DNA from: Aphrocallistes beatrix
Taxonomy: Eukaryota > Porifera > Hexactinellida > Sceptrulophora > Aphrocallistidae
NCBI GenBank assembly: GCA_963281255.1
Contig: OY725504.1
Location: 2,294,001 to 2,358,000, forward strand
DNA length: 64,000 bases
Direction: 5' to 3'
How positions within the stretch are numbered: the first letter of the stretch is position 1; every line of letters starts with the position of its first letter. Positions 21,296-33,841 of this stretch are shown piece after piece. Both the position numbers and the translations under genes were made by a program. The notes beneath the pieces were generated by a model. That model saw only the letters and a program-made list of their open reading frames with translations. It made no database searches and had not been told where the DNA came from.

Positions 21296-22930
21296 CCTTA
21301 CTATTAAAACTCGATTAATGTATATTTATGTATTTATATATATATATATATACAAGCGCGCTTCGCTTGCTTGCGCTGCGCGGCTGGCGGACACTTCGTG
21401 TCGGCCGGAGGCTCCCTTCGGTCGCCTGGAGGTGACATTGGTTAATTATAATGGAGATAACATCTCTGAATACGTCTGTCCTACTGTTCTAATCGATTTC
21501 ACTCCAAAGGCACCAAATTTGTCAATATTTAAAATTTTGATGAGTAATGATGACGTCATGACAAAGTGATGAGTCATCATTTTTGATGATAGTTGCATCA
21601 TATGTTAGTATACATATTCTATTAAAATTTCAGCCTTCTATCTCCTATAATGGCTGAGTTATGCCCGAATAACTGTGTTGCTTAACTTTTAATAATGTGA
21701 CAATGACGTCATAATTCCATGATGAGTCAACATTTTGGTCTGAACTCAGAACTTACTGGAGCCATAGCCAAAATACTCCCACATGCCAAAAATCAGCTTT
21801 CTGCGTCCGGCAGTTTCTTCAATCAATTCGTTACAGAGATATATATATATAAATCCTTACTATTAAAACTCGATTAATCTATATATATATACATACAAGC
21901 GCGCTTGCTTGCGCTGCGCGGCTGGCGAACACTCCCTTCGGTCGCCTGGAGTCGCATTGGTTAATTAAAAGGGAGATAACATCTCTAAATATGTCTGTCC
22001 TACTGTGCTAATCGATATCACTCGAAAAATCACCAAATTTGTGAATTTAAAAATTTTTGATGCGTAATGATGACGTCATAACAAAGTGATGAGTCATCAT
22101 TTTTTGATGAAAGTCGCATCATATGTGAGGTATGTTAGTATACAGATTCTATTAAAATTTCAGCCTTCTATCTCCTATAATGGCTGAGTTATGCCCGAAT
22201 AACTGTGTTGCTTAACTTTTAAAAATGTGACAATGACGTCATAATTCCATTATGAGTCGACATTTTCGTCTGAGCTCAGAACTTACTGGAGCCATAGCCA
22301 AAAGACTCCCACATGCCAAAAATCAGCTTTCTGCGCCTGGCAGTTTCTTCAATCAATTCGTAACAGATATATATATATATATATATACAAATATTAATCG
22401 AGTTTTAATAGTAAGGGATATATATATATATATATGTAACGAATTGATTGAAGAAACTGCCGGTCATAGAAAGCTAATTTTTGGCATGTGGGAGTCTTTT
22501 GGCTATGGCTCCAGTAAGTTCTGAGTTCAGAGAAAAATGTCGACTCATCATGGAATTATGACGTCATTGTCACATTTTTAAAAGTTAAGCAACACAGTTA
22601 TTTGGGCATAACTCAGCCATTATAGGAGATAGAATGCTGAAATTTTAATAGAATCTGTATACTAACACGTCTCACATATGATGCAACTATCATCAAAAAA
22701 TGATGACTCATCACTTTGCTATGACGTCATCATTACTCATCAAAAATTTCAAAATTTACAAATTTGGTGTTCTTTCAAGTGATATCGATTTTAAAACTAA
22801 GATGGACATATTTAGAGATGATATCTCCCGTTTAATTAACCAATGTCACCTCCAGGCGCCCGAATTGAGCCTCCGGCGTACAAGAAGTGTTCGCCAGCCG
22901 CGCAGCGCAAGCAAGCGAAGCGAGCTTGTA
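21296..22930. mobile_element. Three adjoining M1 copies
   Basis: Copy one (+) is 21296-21854, copy two (+) is 21855-22416 and copy three (-) is 22417-22930. Copies one and two start with CCTTACTATTAAAACTCGAT, and copy two ends with the inverted version. The middle copy is the best reference for the full structure of about 560 bp: inverted termini, (TA)n, GC-rich stem block, two bZIP-motif pairs, (TA)n. Open frames here follow the repeat and are not considered genes. Confidence 0.85.
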
Positions 22931-23658
22931 CTAAGGGCATTCAAAAAGTTCTCATCACATATCTGTATCTCAAATGATAGTGAAAATAGGATATTTTCAA
23001 TTTGTCCATTGTATTCCTTAGGGGATCAGCTTCCAATTTATATATTGGTTGATTTTAAAAGGACAATTATTGTGGTTCCTATATTAGATTTTTTGTGCAT
23101 CGGTTTAGGGTAGTCCCTTTGAACGTGATTTTTGGGGTTCCTTTTGATATATTTCAGTTCTGAGCAAATTTTGATTAAAACTGATCCCTCCATCGAATTC
23201 TACGCATCAACTATCATATAAATTGAATTCTCTGAAGTATTATAGTTTGAGGCTGAGGGAATACTATGTTTTGAAGTGGTTTACTACCATTTTTGTCCCA
23301 CTTTTTGAGTGGCGAAAATTGACAAAAAATCCACTAAAAGTAGCATGATATTTTGTCAACACGAGCAATACTATTGAACACCTCCCGTTTACTTTTTCAC
23401 ATTGGTTCTTAATTATTTAACCTTTTAATGAGCTTATTCTACGATTTTCAATGGGGAGATTCCAACCTTTCGACACTACCCTAAACCGATGCACAAAAAA
23501 TCTAATATAGGAACCACAATAATTGTCCTTTTAAAATAAACTAATATATAAATTGGAAGCTGATCCCCTAAGGAATACAATGGACAAATTGAAAATATCC
23601 TATTTTCACTATCATTTGAGATACAGATATGTGATGAGAACTTTTTGAATGCCCTTAG
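22931..23658. mobile_element. Foldback element with TA duplication, 728 bp
   Basis: Inverted arms of about 185 bp (22931-23116 and 23474-23658) start CTAAGGGCATTCAAAAAG, enclose a spacer of about 357 bp and are flanked by TA on both sides. Each arm gives a short look-alike frame, which is a by-product of the repeat. Confidence 0.85.
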
Positions 23659-24083
23659 TAATTCATGATATTTTCTTGTAAAAAACTTCAATTTTGAATA
23701 ATTCTTCTCAGGCTTGATAAATTATGAATTATTCGAATTATTAATTAATTCGTGAATTATTCAACTTAGGTATCAATAATCGGGTAGAAATCTGGTTATA
23801 TTTCATAACTCGGAAATTCTTGACGAATTTCATGAATAATCCTTACTATTAAAGCTGGATTAATATAGATATATATTCCGACCTTTGTCGAAAATGTATA
23901 TTTATCACGGAATTATGACGAAGTTGTTCTATTTCATCGAAACCTGACACATTATTCTATTTTATTTCAAAATACTACATATCAGTCCTTTGTTGACAAT
24001 AATTTGTTCTTGAATTGTAAAATAACCAATAATAGTTTACTTTATTTGTTTATTATTGTTCTCCAATATAGGATATTTTATGT

Positions 24084-24240
24084 GGTTGCATAGCCTACTA
24101 CATATAAAGCCTCACAAGAACTTGCGGATTTGCGACTAGTAATGCGGCAGAAGATAGTTCAACTAATACATGGGCTGCCTTTAATCATTAACCAAGCACA
24201 ATAGAGCTTGATAATGAATTACCAGCACATACGAGCGGGA
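24084..24240 (+). repeat. Partial copy of foldback family F
   Basis: It begins CATAGCCTACTACATATAAA and continues like the left arm of the complete element at 39090-40177. Only one arm is present. Confidence 0.65.
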
Positions 24241-24266
24241 CTCGAAAAGTTTTGTCGTTCACAAAT

Positions 24267-25455
24267 TTAAAAATAGCTATCAAATATATTTCTATCACAT
24301 TTTTTCGAAGTATTCTCCCTTACAGCCTTTACATTTTTGCATACGAGTAAACCAATTATTAAAACACATTTTCCACTCTTCTTTGGGGATATCTTCGATG
24401 GCCACAAAAGGGCGCCAGTCAACTCCTCGTTACTGGAAAATCTCCTCCCACAAAGCTGATCTTTAAGTTTAGAGAAGAGCCGGAGGTCGTAGGCATAGGC
24501 GTCGGAAATGGGTCCACCGGCCCTTTGGGCCACCCGGCCCGAAGGCACCGGGCCGATACATTCACGGTATAAATAAATATCACACTCACAATTCACTAAC
24601 ATGACTAAAACTCTATATAAATCGACTATCCTTTCTGCTTTGTCCGGTCGTCCGTCATGATGTTGCTATGTTTTAGTGGAGTTAAACTGCATGATACACA
24701 GTTCTAGGACTTTGGGAATGTATATGGTAAGCTTGTACCCAGCCAGGTAGGCCCTCCTACACTATGCGTCCCATAGCCGACGATGCCGGGTAGAGCCGGG
24801 CAGCCCCTCAGGGCCGCCCGGCCCATGCCGGGTAGCCGGGTGGGTCCGATGCCTATGGTCGTAGGGGGCTAAATCTGGACTGTAGGGTGGGTGTGGGTGT
24901 GGGAGTGTTCCGACATGAGAATTTTCTACAAACTCATGAGTTCTGAGTGTGGTGTAAGATGATGCATTATCATGGTGAAGCAGGATTCCTCTGACATCGG
25001 TCCTTTCACGTGTTGGATCCATGTCTCATCCCCTGTGAGTATCTCTGAAACAGCTCTAGAAGTACCATTTGCAAATTTTTTAAGCATGATTTCACAAAAA
25101 TCTACTCGGGACTTTTTCTGCTCCAAAGTTAAGGAATGGGGGATCCACCGGGCATACACCTTCCTGACACCAAGCTCTTTACGCAAAATATTATTGATTG
25201 TCCCGATGATGACTTGATATCATGCTCTAACTGAGCGTACGTTACATGAGGGTCTTCCCTTATTAGCTCTTGGACTAGCTGCACATTTTCATCGATATTC
25301 GAAAAATTCGGCCTTCCAGTACGTGGGGCATCATCAAGAGTGAAATTTCCATGCTTGAATTCAGAGTACCATCGCTCAACTGTTCTTAGAGAAGGAGCTA
25401 CATCAAGGAAATGCTTCTCTAGAGTTTCGTGGATTTCTAGCCTCGTTGGTTCGAC
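24267..25455 (-). pseudogene. Mariner transposase, disrupted
   Basis: Read on the minus strand in several frames: an N-terminal helix-turn-helix region (LRTVERWYSEFKHGNF, RTGRP), the first catalytic Asp in EILTGDETWIQHV, the second in LLHHDNASSYTT, the third in PPYSPDLAPYD (D34D pattern), and a C-terminal KLKDQLCGRRFSSNEE region. About 50 codons between the first and second Asp are deleted, frames shift repeatedly, and a hAT-like MITE (24494-24857) splits the gene just after LAPYD. Confidence 0.88.
24494..24857. mobile_element. hAT-like MITE in the mariner gene, 364 bp
   Basis: The terminal repeats are CATAGGCGTCGGA and, inverted, CATAGGCATCGGA. The 8-bp target duplication GTCGTAGG is at 24486-24493 and 24858-24865. 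Its GC-rich arms (GGCCC/GGGCC repeats) contrast with the A+T-rich surroundings. Removing it and one repeat joins the mariner frame. Confidence 0.88.
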
Positions 25456-25463
25456 AATTCGAA

Positions 25464-26014
25464 AAAAGAAATAGTTCGAATTGCAGATTTAGGAAATAGT
25501 TCGACTTTTTATTATTAGGATTAATGGTGGTCCTTATGTAAACTATTTCCGGTTTTTCGCGAACTATTTCCACCATACCCTAAATTCAATGGTTTACGAG
25601 ATACTCAACAAGTTACCATATGTGACCAATATTATAAATTTTCTAATAACTCGTAAACCATTGAATTTAGACAAATAAAGTATATTATTTATTAATGGGA
25701 AATATTCCATTCGCTGTCATATGGAATGGCATTTTAATATCTTGCTCAGTGCTTCTCAAACTTTTTTCGGACACCGCCCCTTGTCAACAATTTACCCTCG
25801 TTACCGCCCACTCCAGAAAGTCTCGTATTTGTTAGATTTTAATTATTAAATTATAATAAGGATTAATTTGGTATGGTGAAAATATTTCTCAAAAAAGCGG
25901 AAATAGTTCAACTTTCCAAAAAAGTAAATAGTTCACATAAAAGCCACCATTAATTATAATGGCAAAAAATCGAACTATTTCCTAAATCTGCAATTCGAAC
26001 TATTTCCTTATCGA
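25464..26014. mobile_element. Foldback element of AAATAGTTCGA repeats
   Basis: The left arm (GAAATAGTTCGAATTGCAGA...) and right arm (its inverse ending CGAACTATTTCC) flank an interior with a solitary hAT-type end (CAGTGCTTCTCAAACTTTTT, about 25747). The GGAAATAGTTC phrase is also tandemly used within each arm. Borders are approximate. Confidence 0.65.
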
Positions 26015-26109
26015 AAAGTCGATCCATTTCCGCATTACCATTAATTTTTAGTTTATTTAATGAGGAAGGTGTACTTGAACGTGATGTCCGTAGAGAATCC
26101 TGTTTACAT

Positions 26110-27050
26110 CTAGTTATATATATCAGTGAGCAGCAATCTCAAATCTCTGAGAAATATCGAGCCTGTTTCTTTGCTTCGTTTGCAATTGAACGACTCCGCT
26201 AAAACCTCTCTCAATGAGATAAGATGTAGGAGCGCAAGAACTAAAAGTTTTGCTACTTTCCACAAAATGGGAAATTTATTTCGTCTTGGGATTGACATCC
26301 AAAATCATTGTAAAACAAACTTTTTCCTAGAAATCACCTTGCATGTCCATCAGCTCTTCTTTCAAATAGAATGAAACCGTTGTAACATCCAAAGAGAACG
26401 GATCAATTACCAATGTGGCGGTTCAAGTTCCAACACTTCACCGAATCGCTTGATCATATCCACTTTCAGTTTTTCAAGATGTTCACAATATGCTAGCAAA
26501 TCGTCATCGGAAATTTCTAATTCTGCTAAGTGAGGAAACTGATATTCGTTTTTGTGACATAATTTGAGAAATATTCTTTCCTTGAGTACCGAAGCTTTGA
26601 TTTTTTAATACCTGTAATGACGATATGTAATGAGTTGTGCAAACGACCACTAAGATGTTTCGCTACCAAATATTGTCGATGAACGACGCAGTGAATAGCG
26701 AAATCTCCAGGCAAAACATTTTTCAAGTACGAAATGAAACCACGATGTCTACCAACCATTGCAGGCGCCCCATTTTTGGCACAACGATGATATTATGCAT
26801 CGGAATTTCGTTTTCTTGAAAGAAATTTTCCACGACTTTGTAGATAGATCACCATTTTTATCAGTCACAAGCGTTCTGGCAAACAACATTTCTTCAGCCA
26901 TTATTTCTTCGTGAATATAGCGGACATATGCAAGGAGTAATGCTTCGTTACCCGGCAATGTGTATTCTTCATTTGAAAGAAAAATTCCGTTGTTTGAAGT
27001 ATACTCCAAGGTTTTCTCAACATCACTTGCCATCACATTTATCCGCCTAG
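26110..27050 (-). pseudogene. hAT (ZBED5/FAM200-like) transposase remnant
   Basis: Minus-strand pieces in shifting frames: LLAYVRYIHEEIMAEEMLFA, then MVGRHRGFISYLKNVLPGD with AIHCVVHRQYLVAKHLSGRL (the His-containing core of this hAT group), then a C-terminal dimerisation-type segment ending RDLRLLLTDI near 26115. Several stops and frame changes make it dead. Its ends were not found. Confidence 0.75.
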
Positions 27051-27489
27051 CAACAGTATACGTAATTGCTTAACGGAATAGACTGAATCACAATGCGCCC
27101 ATCTGAATGCTAAACAGTTGTAACTGCTTCCTGGATTGCAGGTAAAATGATATTTTCACCAATTGCATGTGGCTTACCAGATTTTGCAATTGGAAGCGAA
27201 ATGTTATAGGATGTAACCAAACCATCTATGTTTAATCTATCTATTTCCCAAGAGTTTTTTAATTCTATTCGGTTTAGATTTGTACGTATTTATGTTGAAA
27301 TTAAGGAAGATGTTTGAAAGAGCAAGATAGTGGTTAATATTTCGATTTGGAAAGTCATTGAAAAGTGTAACTATTATATTGGTCATCATTTTTAAGAATT
27401 GGCTGTTGTTAATTATTACACATGACAATAGTAATTCGAGAATACGACTGTTAATAGGTTTGATCCTTGAAGTATTTTTTAAAAACATT

Positions 27490-27915
27490 TATGAAATCGA
27501 TCTGAAAGTATGATATTCGAAATCGACACTCCTAAAAGTCAACAGTTGGAAGCTAGTCTCTAGCATACTTTTCAAAATTCGTCAAATGGTGTGAAAATAT
27601 GTATATAGAGGTGTGAAAATATGCACATAATCTTTTTTATTGCAATACACTATAATATATTTATGATATCAAACATAAGTTGTGGCTTTGAAGTATTTTA
27701 ATAGCAATGACGATCTATTGTAGTGTCGTACAATGATTTCTATTGTGATGTAGTCATTTATTTTGTATAGAAAAGGTGTGAAAAATTGTTTTCCATTTTT
27801 TTAGGTGTGAAAATTTCGCTTAGATCTTAGAACATAATCGTAGTCATATCATTTGACACCTACATGCCAATTTTCACATCCCTATGACTTCCCAATTCCT
27901 CAATCAATTCGGACA
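27490..27915 (+). repeat. Repeat family D copy
   Basis: The sequence (AGTTGGAAGCTAGTCTCTAG ... GGTGTGAAAATATG ... GACACCTACATGCCAATT) recurs in part at 38690-38850 (inverted), 40920-41030, 43385-43560, 43985-44330 and 48175-48300 (inverted). It has no frame of note and its nature is unknown. A one-arm fragment of family F follows at 27925-28055. Confidence 0.65.
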
Positions 27916-28069
27916 AAAAAAAAATCCTATTCCCAAGCTCTTTTGTGCTTGGTTAATGATTTAAGGCAGCTCTTGTGTTAGATCAACCATCTGCCGTATA
28001 CCCTACTCCCAAATCCGCAAGTTACTGTGAGGCCTTATATGCAGTTGGCTATGGTGGTTGCTAAATAAG

Positions 28070-28545
28070 TGATTAGTTCCTTTCGGAACCATGGCTGTAC
28101 AACTTGCGTGAAATTCTGAGGCACTTCGTGAAATTCTGACACATCCTCTTAGAAGCCTTAGCAAGCTCTGATCTAATATTATGCAACTTGTAGTTCCTAT
28201 TACAGAATGATATTCCACAAAAAACATGATGATTTTGATTCCAAATCGTATTCCATTTCTAGGATCACCGTATATATTTTTGAGTTTTCGAAAGTGTTAA
28301 TAGCCGCAAGCAAGAATCATTATAACTTACAACAGCAAAATAGAACCAAATCATCATGTTTTGTGAAATATCATTCTGTAATAGGAACTACAAGTTCAAT
28401 AATATTAGATCAGAGCTTGCTAGGCTTGTAAGCGGATGTTTCAGAATTTCACGCAGTACCTCAGAATTTCACGCAAGTTGCACATCAATGGTTCCTTTTA
28501 TATAAGTGCCTCAAAATTTCACGCGCCTCAGGATTTCACGCAATA
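28070..28545. repeat. Foldback with CAGAATTTCACGC repeats
   Basis: Inverted arms of about 150-170 bp (about 28070-28240 and 28345-28520) share TAATAGGAACTACAAGTT and the short iterated phrase TCAGAATTTCACGCA. No protein is seen. Confidence 0.65.
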
Positions 28546-29627
28546 GTACTTTTCTTAATTTTTTTATAGAATTGGTTAAATTCTAAGAATTTTCTTGATT
28601 ATTAACACTTAGATTAATTAATTAAGGATTGCTAATTCTAAGAATATTTCTTACAATTTAAGGTTGAGCTTTCCTATAATAGCTAACTTTTGACTTTTTC
28701 AACCGATTCATTTAATTTTTTCAGGGCAGATTTGAATCGCAGAGTTATCTACAAAACTGCATTAATAATCGAAATTATTCAACAGTTAAATTTTTTTTTA
28801 AAAAATTGGTCAATTTACAAGGAAGAAATCGGGCACAATATGCTTACAACCCTTTAGAAATTTCTCAAATTCTTTCATAAATGGACGATCTATCTAATAT
28901 TAGAACAGACAGAATTTTGAAATTTCAAAAATTGTTAAAAATTCTCACTAAACACCCGAGTAATTTTCTTTTTAGCAATTTTGACATTATTTTTTTTATA
29001 GTTCTCTTTTTATTAGTAATATCAAAAATCTGCCTATTCCTTTTGTTCCACTCTTCAAGATCAATCAAAAACCGTTGAGTTTTCGCCTCTATGTTGAATT
29101 TACAAAAAGTTATCACATTTACAACTGTTGAAAAAATATTATCAGAAAATATGATTTAGAAAATATTTATTTATGTCCCTCAATTTCCATTAGTTTTAAC
29201 TGATTTGGAATATTAAATAACATGCAAATATCATTCGACAACTTATGGCAGTACTTAACTTCAAAATAGAGTGTATTAAAAATTTTCACCATCAAAAGTG
29301 TGAAAAACTCATCATTGATTACTGGCAACCCAAAAATAACCACATTCGATAGTATCCGCCGGAATCCCAGATCAATAACCTCTTTGAACCATGTTAGATC
29401 ATCATTTGAATGAATTCGTGTCCCGCATTGATTTTCCAGCAATTTGATATAGTATATATTGACCATATTTGGAGAATTTTTTGGTTGTCCGTGCCTAGCA
29501 CCGGCCAGAAATTTTTTCACATTCCTGGCCGTTGCTAGGAACCTGCAACTTAAATATTCTCCAAATGTGTCCAATATATATATTTAAATTGCTGGAAATT
29601 TAGTGCTGAGCACGAATTTAGCATTAA

Positions 29628-31227
29628 GGTTGGTGTTTCCCATGGGAAAAATGTGCCCAAATTGCTTTTTATCATTTTTAGATCCCTATAGGAGTTCTAA
29701 ACATTTATTCTGATTTTTATAACTCCAGCCCCAATATTACGCCACTCAAATTTTAAATAAGGAATGTCCCACAGCTATAACTTCTTTTAACAGTGCCAGA
29801 TCATCTTTTAAATGGTGAAATCATGCTCAGCACTAGATTTCCAGCAATTTGATATACAGTGGAATCTGTATATAACGGCCACCTAAGGGACTGGACAAAA
29901 TTGGCCGTTATACACAGGTAACCGTTATATCAGGTAATTGTCTTAATCCCCAAAGGTATCAACGTAGTGCAATAAATATCAAGCTTTTAGAAATCCATTA
30001 CATGAAGTAATCACATGAAATTTATTTGGCGTTCGTAACAGGTCATGTAATAAACACATAAAAAAGTGAAAAAGGTGATGGCCGTTGTAGATAGTTAGTG
30101 GCCGTTATAGACAAGATGGCCGTTATACACAGTGTTAGGGTCAGTAAGGAACTACAAACGGGTGGCCGCTGGCCGCGTTGAGCAGGTGACCGCTATACAC
30201 AGGTTCAATATTATGGAATTTCGGACTGGACTGTTCATTGGTGACCGCTATAGACAGGTGACCGTTATATTGAGTGGCCGTTATAGCAGTTCGACTTTAT
30301 ATATATTGACCATATTTGGACTGATCTTTGGTTGACCGTGCCTAGCAACGTTCAGGAATTTTTACATTCCTGGCCGTTGCTAGGAACAGGCAACTAAAAT
30401 ATTCTCCAAATATGTTTAAAATATATATCAAATTGCTGGTGATTTAGTTCTGAGCACGAATTCAGTATTAAAATAACGACCTGGCATAGTCAAATATAGT
30501 TATAGATATGGGATTTCGGCGGATACTATCGGACGTGATCATTTTTGGGTCCCCAGTAATAACTGACAACTTTTTCATACTTTTGAAGGTGTCATGATGT
30601 GAAAATATTTGATATGTCTTATTTTGAAGTTAAGTACTACTATGAGTTGTTGATTAAGGATGTTTGGATGTTATTGAATATTAGGATACAGTAAAACTAA
30701 TGGAAATCAAGCCTTTCCGAAGAAAATTGCTTTGTAGCCTGTTTTTAGCACTTAAAAAAAATCAATTTACAAAGGAGGAATCTTTAGTTACAAAGGTCGT
30801 AGAGTAAAAAACTCGACGGTTTTGGAAAGACCTCGTCACGTAGAACAAAAAGATAGAGACAGATATTCAATATTCTACTTTGGAAAAACATTAAAATATT
30901 TTACCAAAATCTGATTTTAAATATTGTAGCAACGAAATTGGAAAGAAAAATTAATTGGGTTAAAAATTGAAAATTCCATTCCTATTATTTTCTTTATTCA
31001 ACCATTTCGTGCAAGAATAATTGAGTAAAAGAGTCATTCGCCAATGAAGTTTCCTTGAATGTCCTCTATAAATTAGGTGATTTGGAAAAAGAAAATTCAT
31101 TCTTCTTGCTTCTTGAGCTCCCGAAAAGTGTATTTTTGCAGATAACTCATCGAGAACAGTTTCCACAAAAAATTCCACGAGAAAATAATGAAAACTTTTG
31201 AGTTAGTTCTGGAAGGAAACACTAACC
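29628..31227. mobile_element. TTAA-target element E, inner copy (1.6 kb)
   Basis: The ends are GGTTGGTGTTTCC and, inverted, GGTTAGTGTTTCC, flanked by TTAA (29624-29627 and 31228-31231). The host sequence on both sides (GAATTTAGCA | AATGGTGATCTGACATG) is continuous, with a single TTAA, in the inverted relative near 61715-61745. The target duplication is therefore proven within the window. It contains the pogo-like element 29857-30297. Confidence 0.88.
29857..30297. mobile_element. Pogo/Tigger-like MITE, uninterrupted copy
   Basis: The left end is CAGTGGAATCTGTATATAAC and the right end GTTATAGCAGTTCGACTT, with TA on both sides. The inside repeats GTGGCCGTTATAGACAGGT. It provides the empty-site reference for the KDZ insertion. 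Confidence 0.82.
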
Positions 31228-31771
31228 TTAAAATGGTGATCTGACATGATTCTTAGAAGTTATGGTTATGAGACATTTCGCTTCAAAAATGTGTCCTTTT
31301 TTGGGCTACACCAGGTGGTACAAGTGGCTCTTGGTGGCGAAATATTAGCATTGAAATTCAAAAAATCGAACATAATGTTTAGAACCCCTTTAGGGATCTA
31401 AAAATGATTAAAAAGGACTTTTGGCAAATTTTGATACAAAACAAAATGCCCATAGGAAAAGCCAACCTTAACCATAAGAATTTTGGATAACACCATTCTC
31501 AATATTTGGATTTAAAACAAACTATATATAAATCCCTCAGTTCCCATTTGTATTAAATGTATATCGATAAAAAATCACTTGCAAACATTTTTATCCAACT
31601 ACATATAGCAGTTCTTAACTTCATAATATGGTATACCAAAAAATCTTTCACACTATTACATCTTCCAAATTTAAAAAAACTTCTGCATGACTGGTGCCCC
31701 AAAAACGACCACGTCCGACAATATCACCGGAATCCTAAAAACTATAACTTATTTTAGGAAATCTTGGCAAA

Positions 31772-33841
31772 GGATTCGCCGGGGCTATTGAAGTCAAAAC
31801 GGGGAAAGTCCTTGACTACGTCCTTTACGAACGCGTGTGTAACAAATGTATCAGATGGACGGAAGAACGTAAGAAAGAAAACCCAGAGGAATACAGCGAA
31901 TACTGGGAGAAACATTCGAGCGAATGCCCAGCTAACTTCTCTGGAACAAGTCAGGCGATGGAATCTTCTGCTGCAATAGAAATCTGGGGCAGATCAGTTG
32001 ACAAGCATTCTCTAGCCCAGTGTTTCTTAACCTTTTTAGACTTCCGCACCCCTTCAGCTTTCGAAATCAAATCTCGCACCCCTTGTTAATATAAAGGTAG
32101 CGCCATTGCGCCTATTCAATAAAATCAGGCCTTCATCTGGGTGCGCATTCGCACCCAGAGGTGCATGTATTTTGAAAAAAAATTGAGAGGGTGCGCGTAA
32201 AATAAAATCATCTGGGTGCGCGATGCGCACCCAGAAGTGCATAGTGCGCATCCAAAGTAGTGCGCACTGTGCCCCCAGATTCTGGGTGCACAATGCGGAC
32301 CCAGAAATGCGTAATGAAAGTGCACGAAAATATTGTTGGTGAGCATAATGTATTACTCGAATCAGTCCCAGAAATGGTGTGAAGACGTCATTTCTTAATA
32401 TTATACTAGTGTAAATACAGCCTTCCATCGAGTCAAGATGCCTAATCTCCGGGACGGGACAGAAAAGGTACCTAATTTCCGGACGGGACGGGTAAAGATG
32501 CCTAATTCCTGGGACGGAACCCGTCCCGGAAGTTAGGCATGCCCATATGATTTTGAAAAAGCACTTCCAAGAATACAATAAAATGTGTTAAAGCTAAACA
32601 ATGCACTTCATTGAGTAGGTAAAATGGAACAAATTTGTTACTACTTAGTAAATATTAATTAAGTGGCTATACTTTCTCGCACCCTCCAGAATCGTCCCTC
32701 GCACCCCCGGTTGAGAACCACTGCTCTAGCCTATACTACATATGTAGGAGATGGAGACTCAAGCTCTTTCAAAAGGTTGGAACAAAATAATCCTTACAAA
32801 GGAATGGAAGTTATCCGGAAAGAGGAATGTCTTGGGCACACGCAAAAACGATTAAAGAAACACCTCAAAAAGAAGACAACTACGAAAACAATGCCTTCCA
32901 AGCCAATACCCGCATCAAAAGTCGAGAGAATTGCTCATCTATACGCTCTTGTTATTGGCAAGAACAGTGGCAGAACACCACTAGACATTCAAAACGCCCT
33001 TTACACACTGATGAATCATTTGTTCGAGGAGCACGATCGTTGCCCACACTCAAAAGAATCCTGGTGTTACTTTCAAAAGGGCCTCGCAATTTCAGCTGAG
33101 AATACCTCTCATCCACCTCCCATACTTCGACAACCCTATCTGAATAAAGACGAGTATTCGCGCCTGGAAGATGTTTTCAAGAAATTTGCAAGCATTGAAA
33201 TGTGTTCCGCTCTGACAATGGGATTAACACAGAACTGTAATGAGTCGCTACATTCAGTTGTATGGCATAATGCTCCAAAGACAAAACGTGTAGGACAAAA
33301 GTCACTTCAAGCCTCTGCTGCTATTGCTGTGTGCACTTTCAATGAAGGTTCAATGATGCTCGCTGCTATTCTGTCAGATCAACATGTACAATGTAGCCGT
33401 ATAACTCTTGAACACTTAACATCGATGGATAAAGAAAGGAACCGCTGTAAAATTAAAGCCGTTATGGCTACTCAAAAGAGGCGTCGGAGAGTTCTCAAAT
33501 CCCAATTCATTGCAGCCGAATCCTCCAGGCGTAGACGTGAAAAGGATACTACGACCTATAAATCTGGAGGTTTTGGTACTGAGCTCTCATCTGTTGCCAT
33601 GAAAGAATTACCTTCCACGAGTGTTAACCCTGAATACTCTGAAACAGTTTGCGAGGAATGTGAACAACACGACTGCACAACCGGGGGAAAGAGGGCGAAT
33701 GATGACTGGTTAGGTTGTGAGTTCTGCCTGAGATGGTTTCACTGTGGATGCGTCAATACCAGTCTAAAGGACGTGGGAGATGATCCTTATATCTGTAGGA
33801 AATGTGACTTGGAATTCGAGTCTTGTGTAGATGCTGTATAA
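31772..33841 (+). pseudogene. Mutator-like transposase with C-terminal PHD finger, split by a MITE
   Basis: The first part (31772-32017) and second part (32732-33841) read in one frame once the hAT MITE and one 8-bp repeat are ignored. Recognisable pieces are GFAGAIEVKTGKVLDYVLY, CNKCIRW, FSGTSQAMESSAAIEIWGRS, YVGDGDSSSFKRL, RKEECLGHTQKRLKK, LTQNCNESLHSVVWHNAPK and a final PHD-type finger (CEECEQHDC ... CEFCLRWFHCGC ... CRKC). This matches my memory of the Mutator-like transposase domain found in many invertebrate predicted proteins. The 5' end is missing or in unrecognised exons; an acceptor-like TTATTTTAG precedes it at about 31757. Apart from the MITE I see no stop, so the insertion is probably what silenced it. 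Confidence 0.75.
32018..32723. mobile_element. hAT-like nonautonomous element in the Mutator-like gene, 706 bp
   Basis: The ends are CAGTGTTTCTTAACC and, inverted, CAGTGGTTCTCAACC, classic for hAT. The 8-bp target duplication CTCTAGCC is at 32010-32017 and 32724-32731. The interior has short direct repeats (GGTGCGCAT.CGCACCCAGA; CCTAATTTCCGGGACGGGAC) and no transposase. Confidence 0.92.

Larger units (their letters stand above)
28662..31467. mobile_element. TTAA-target element E, outer copy, interrupted
   Basis: The ends are GGTTGAGCTTTCC and, inverted, GGTTGGCTTTTCC, flanked by TTAA (28658-28661 and 31468-31471). It aligns inverted with 61492-62682. It is split by the inner copy 29628-31227 of the same family. 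No transposase frame was found, so it is presumably nonautonomous. Confidence 0.8.

Noticed and set aside
21318..21569. Frame in M1 reading DNIS.YVCPT..ID, open in several M1 copies
   Set aside because: The similarity follows DNA-level repeat identity, the copies begin in different (TA)n lengths, and there is no start or splice logic. Treated as noncoding.
22700..23113. 137-codon frame and its minus-strand twin at 23476-23691
   Set aside because: Both are the two arms of one foldback element read in mirror orientation.
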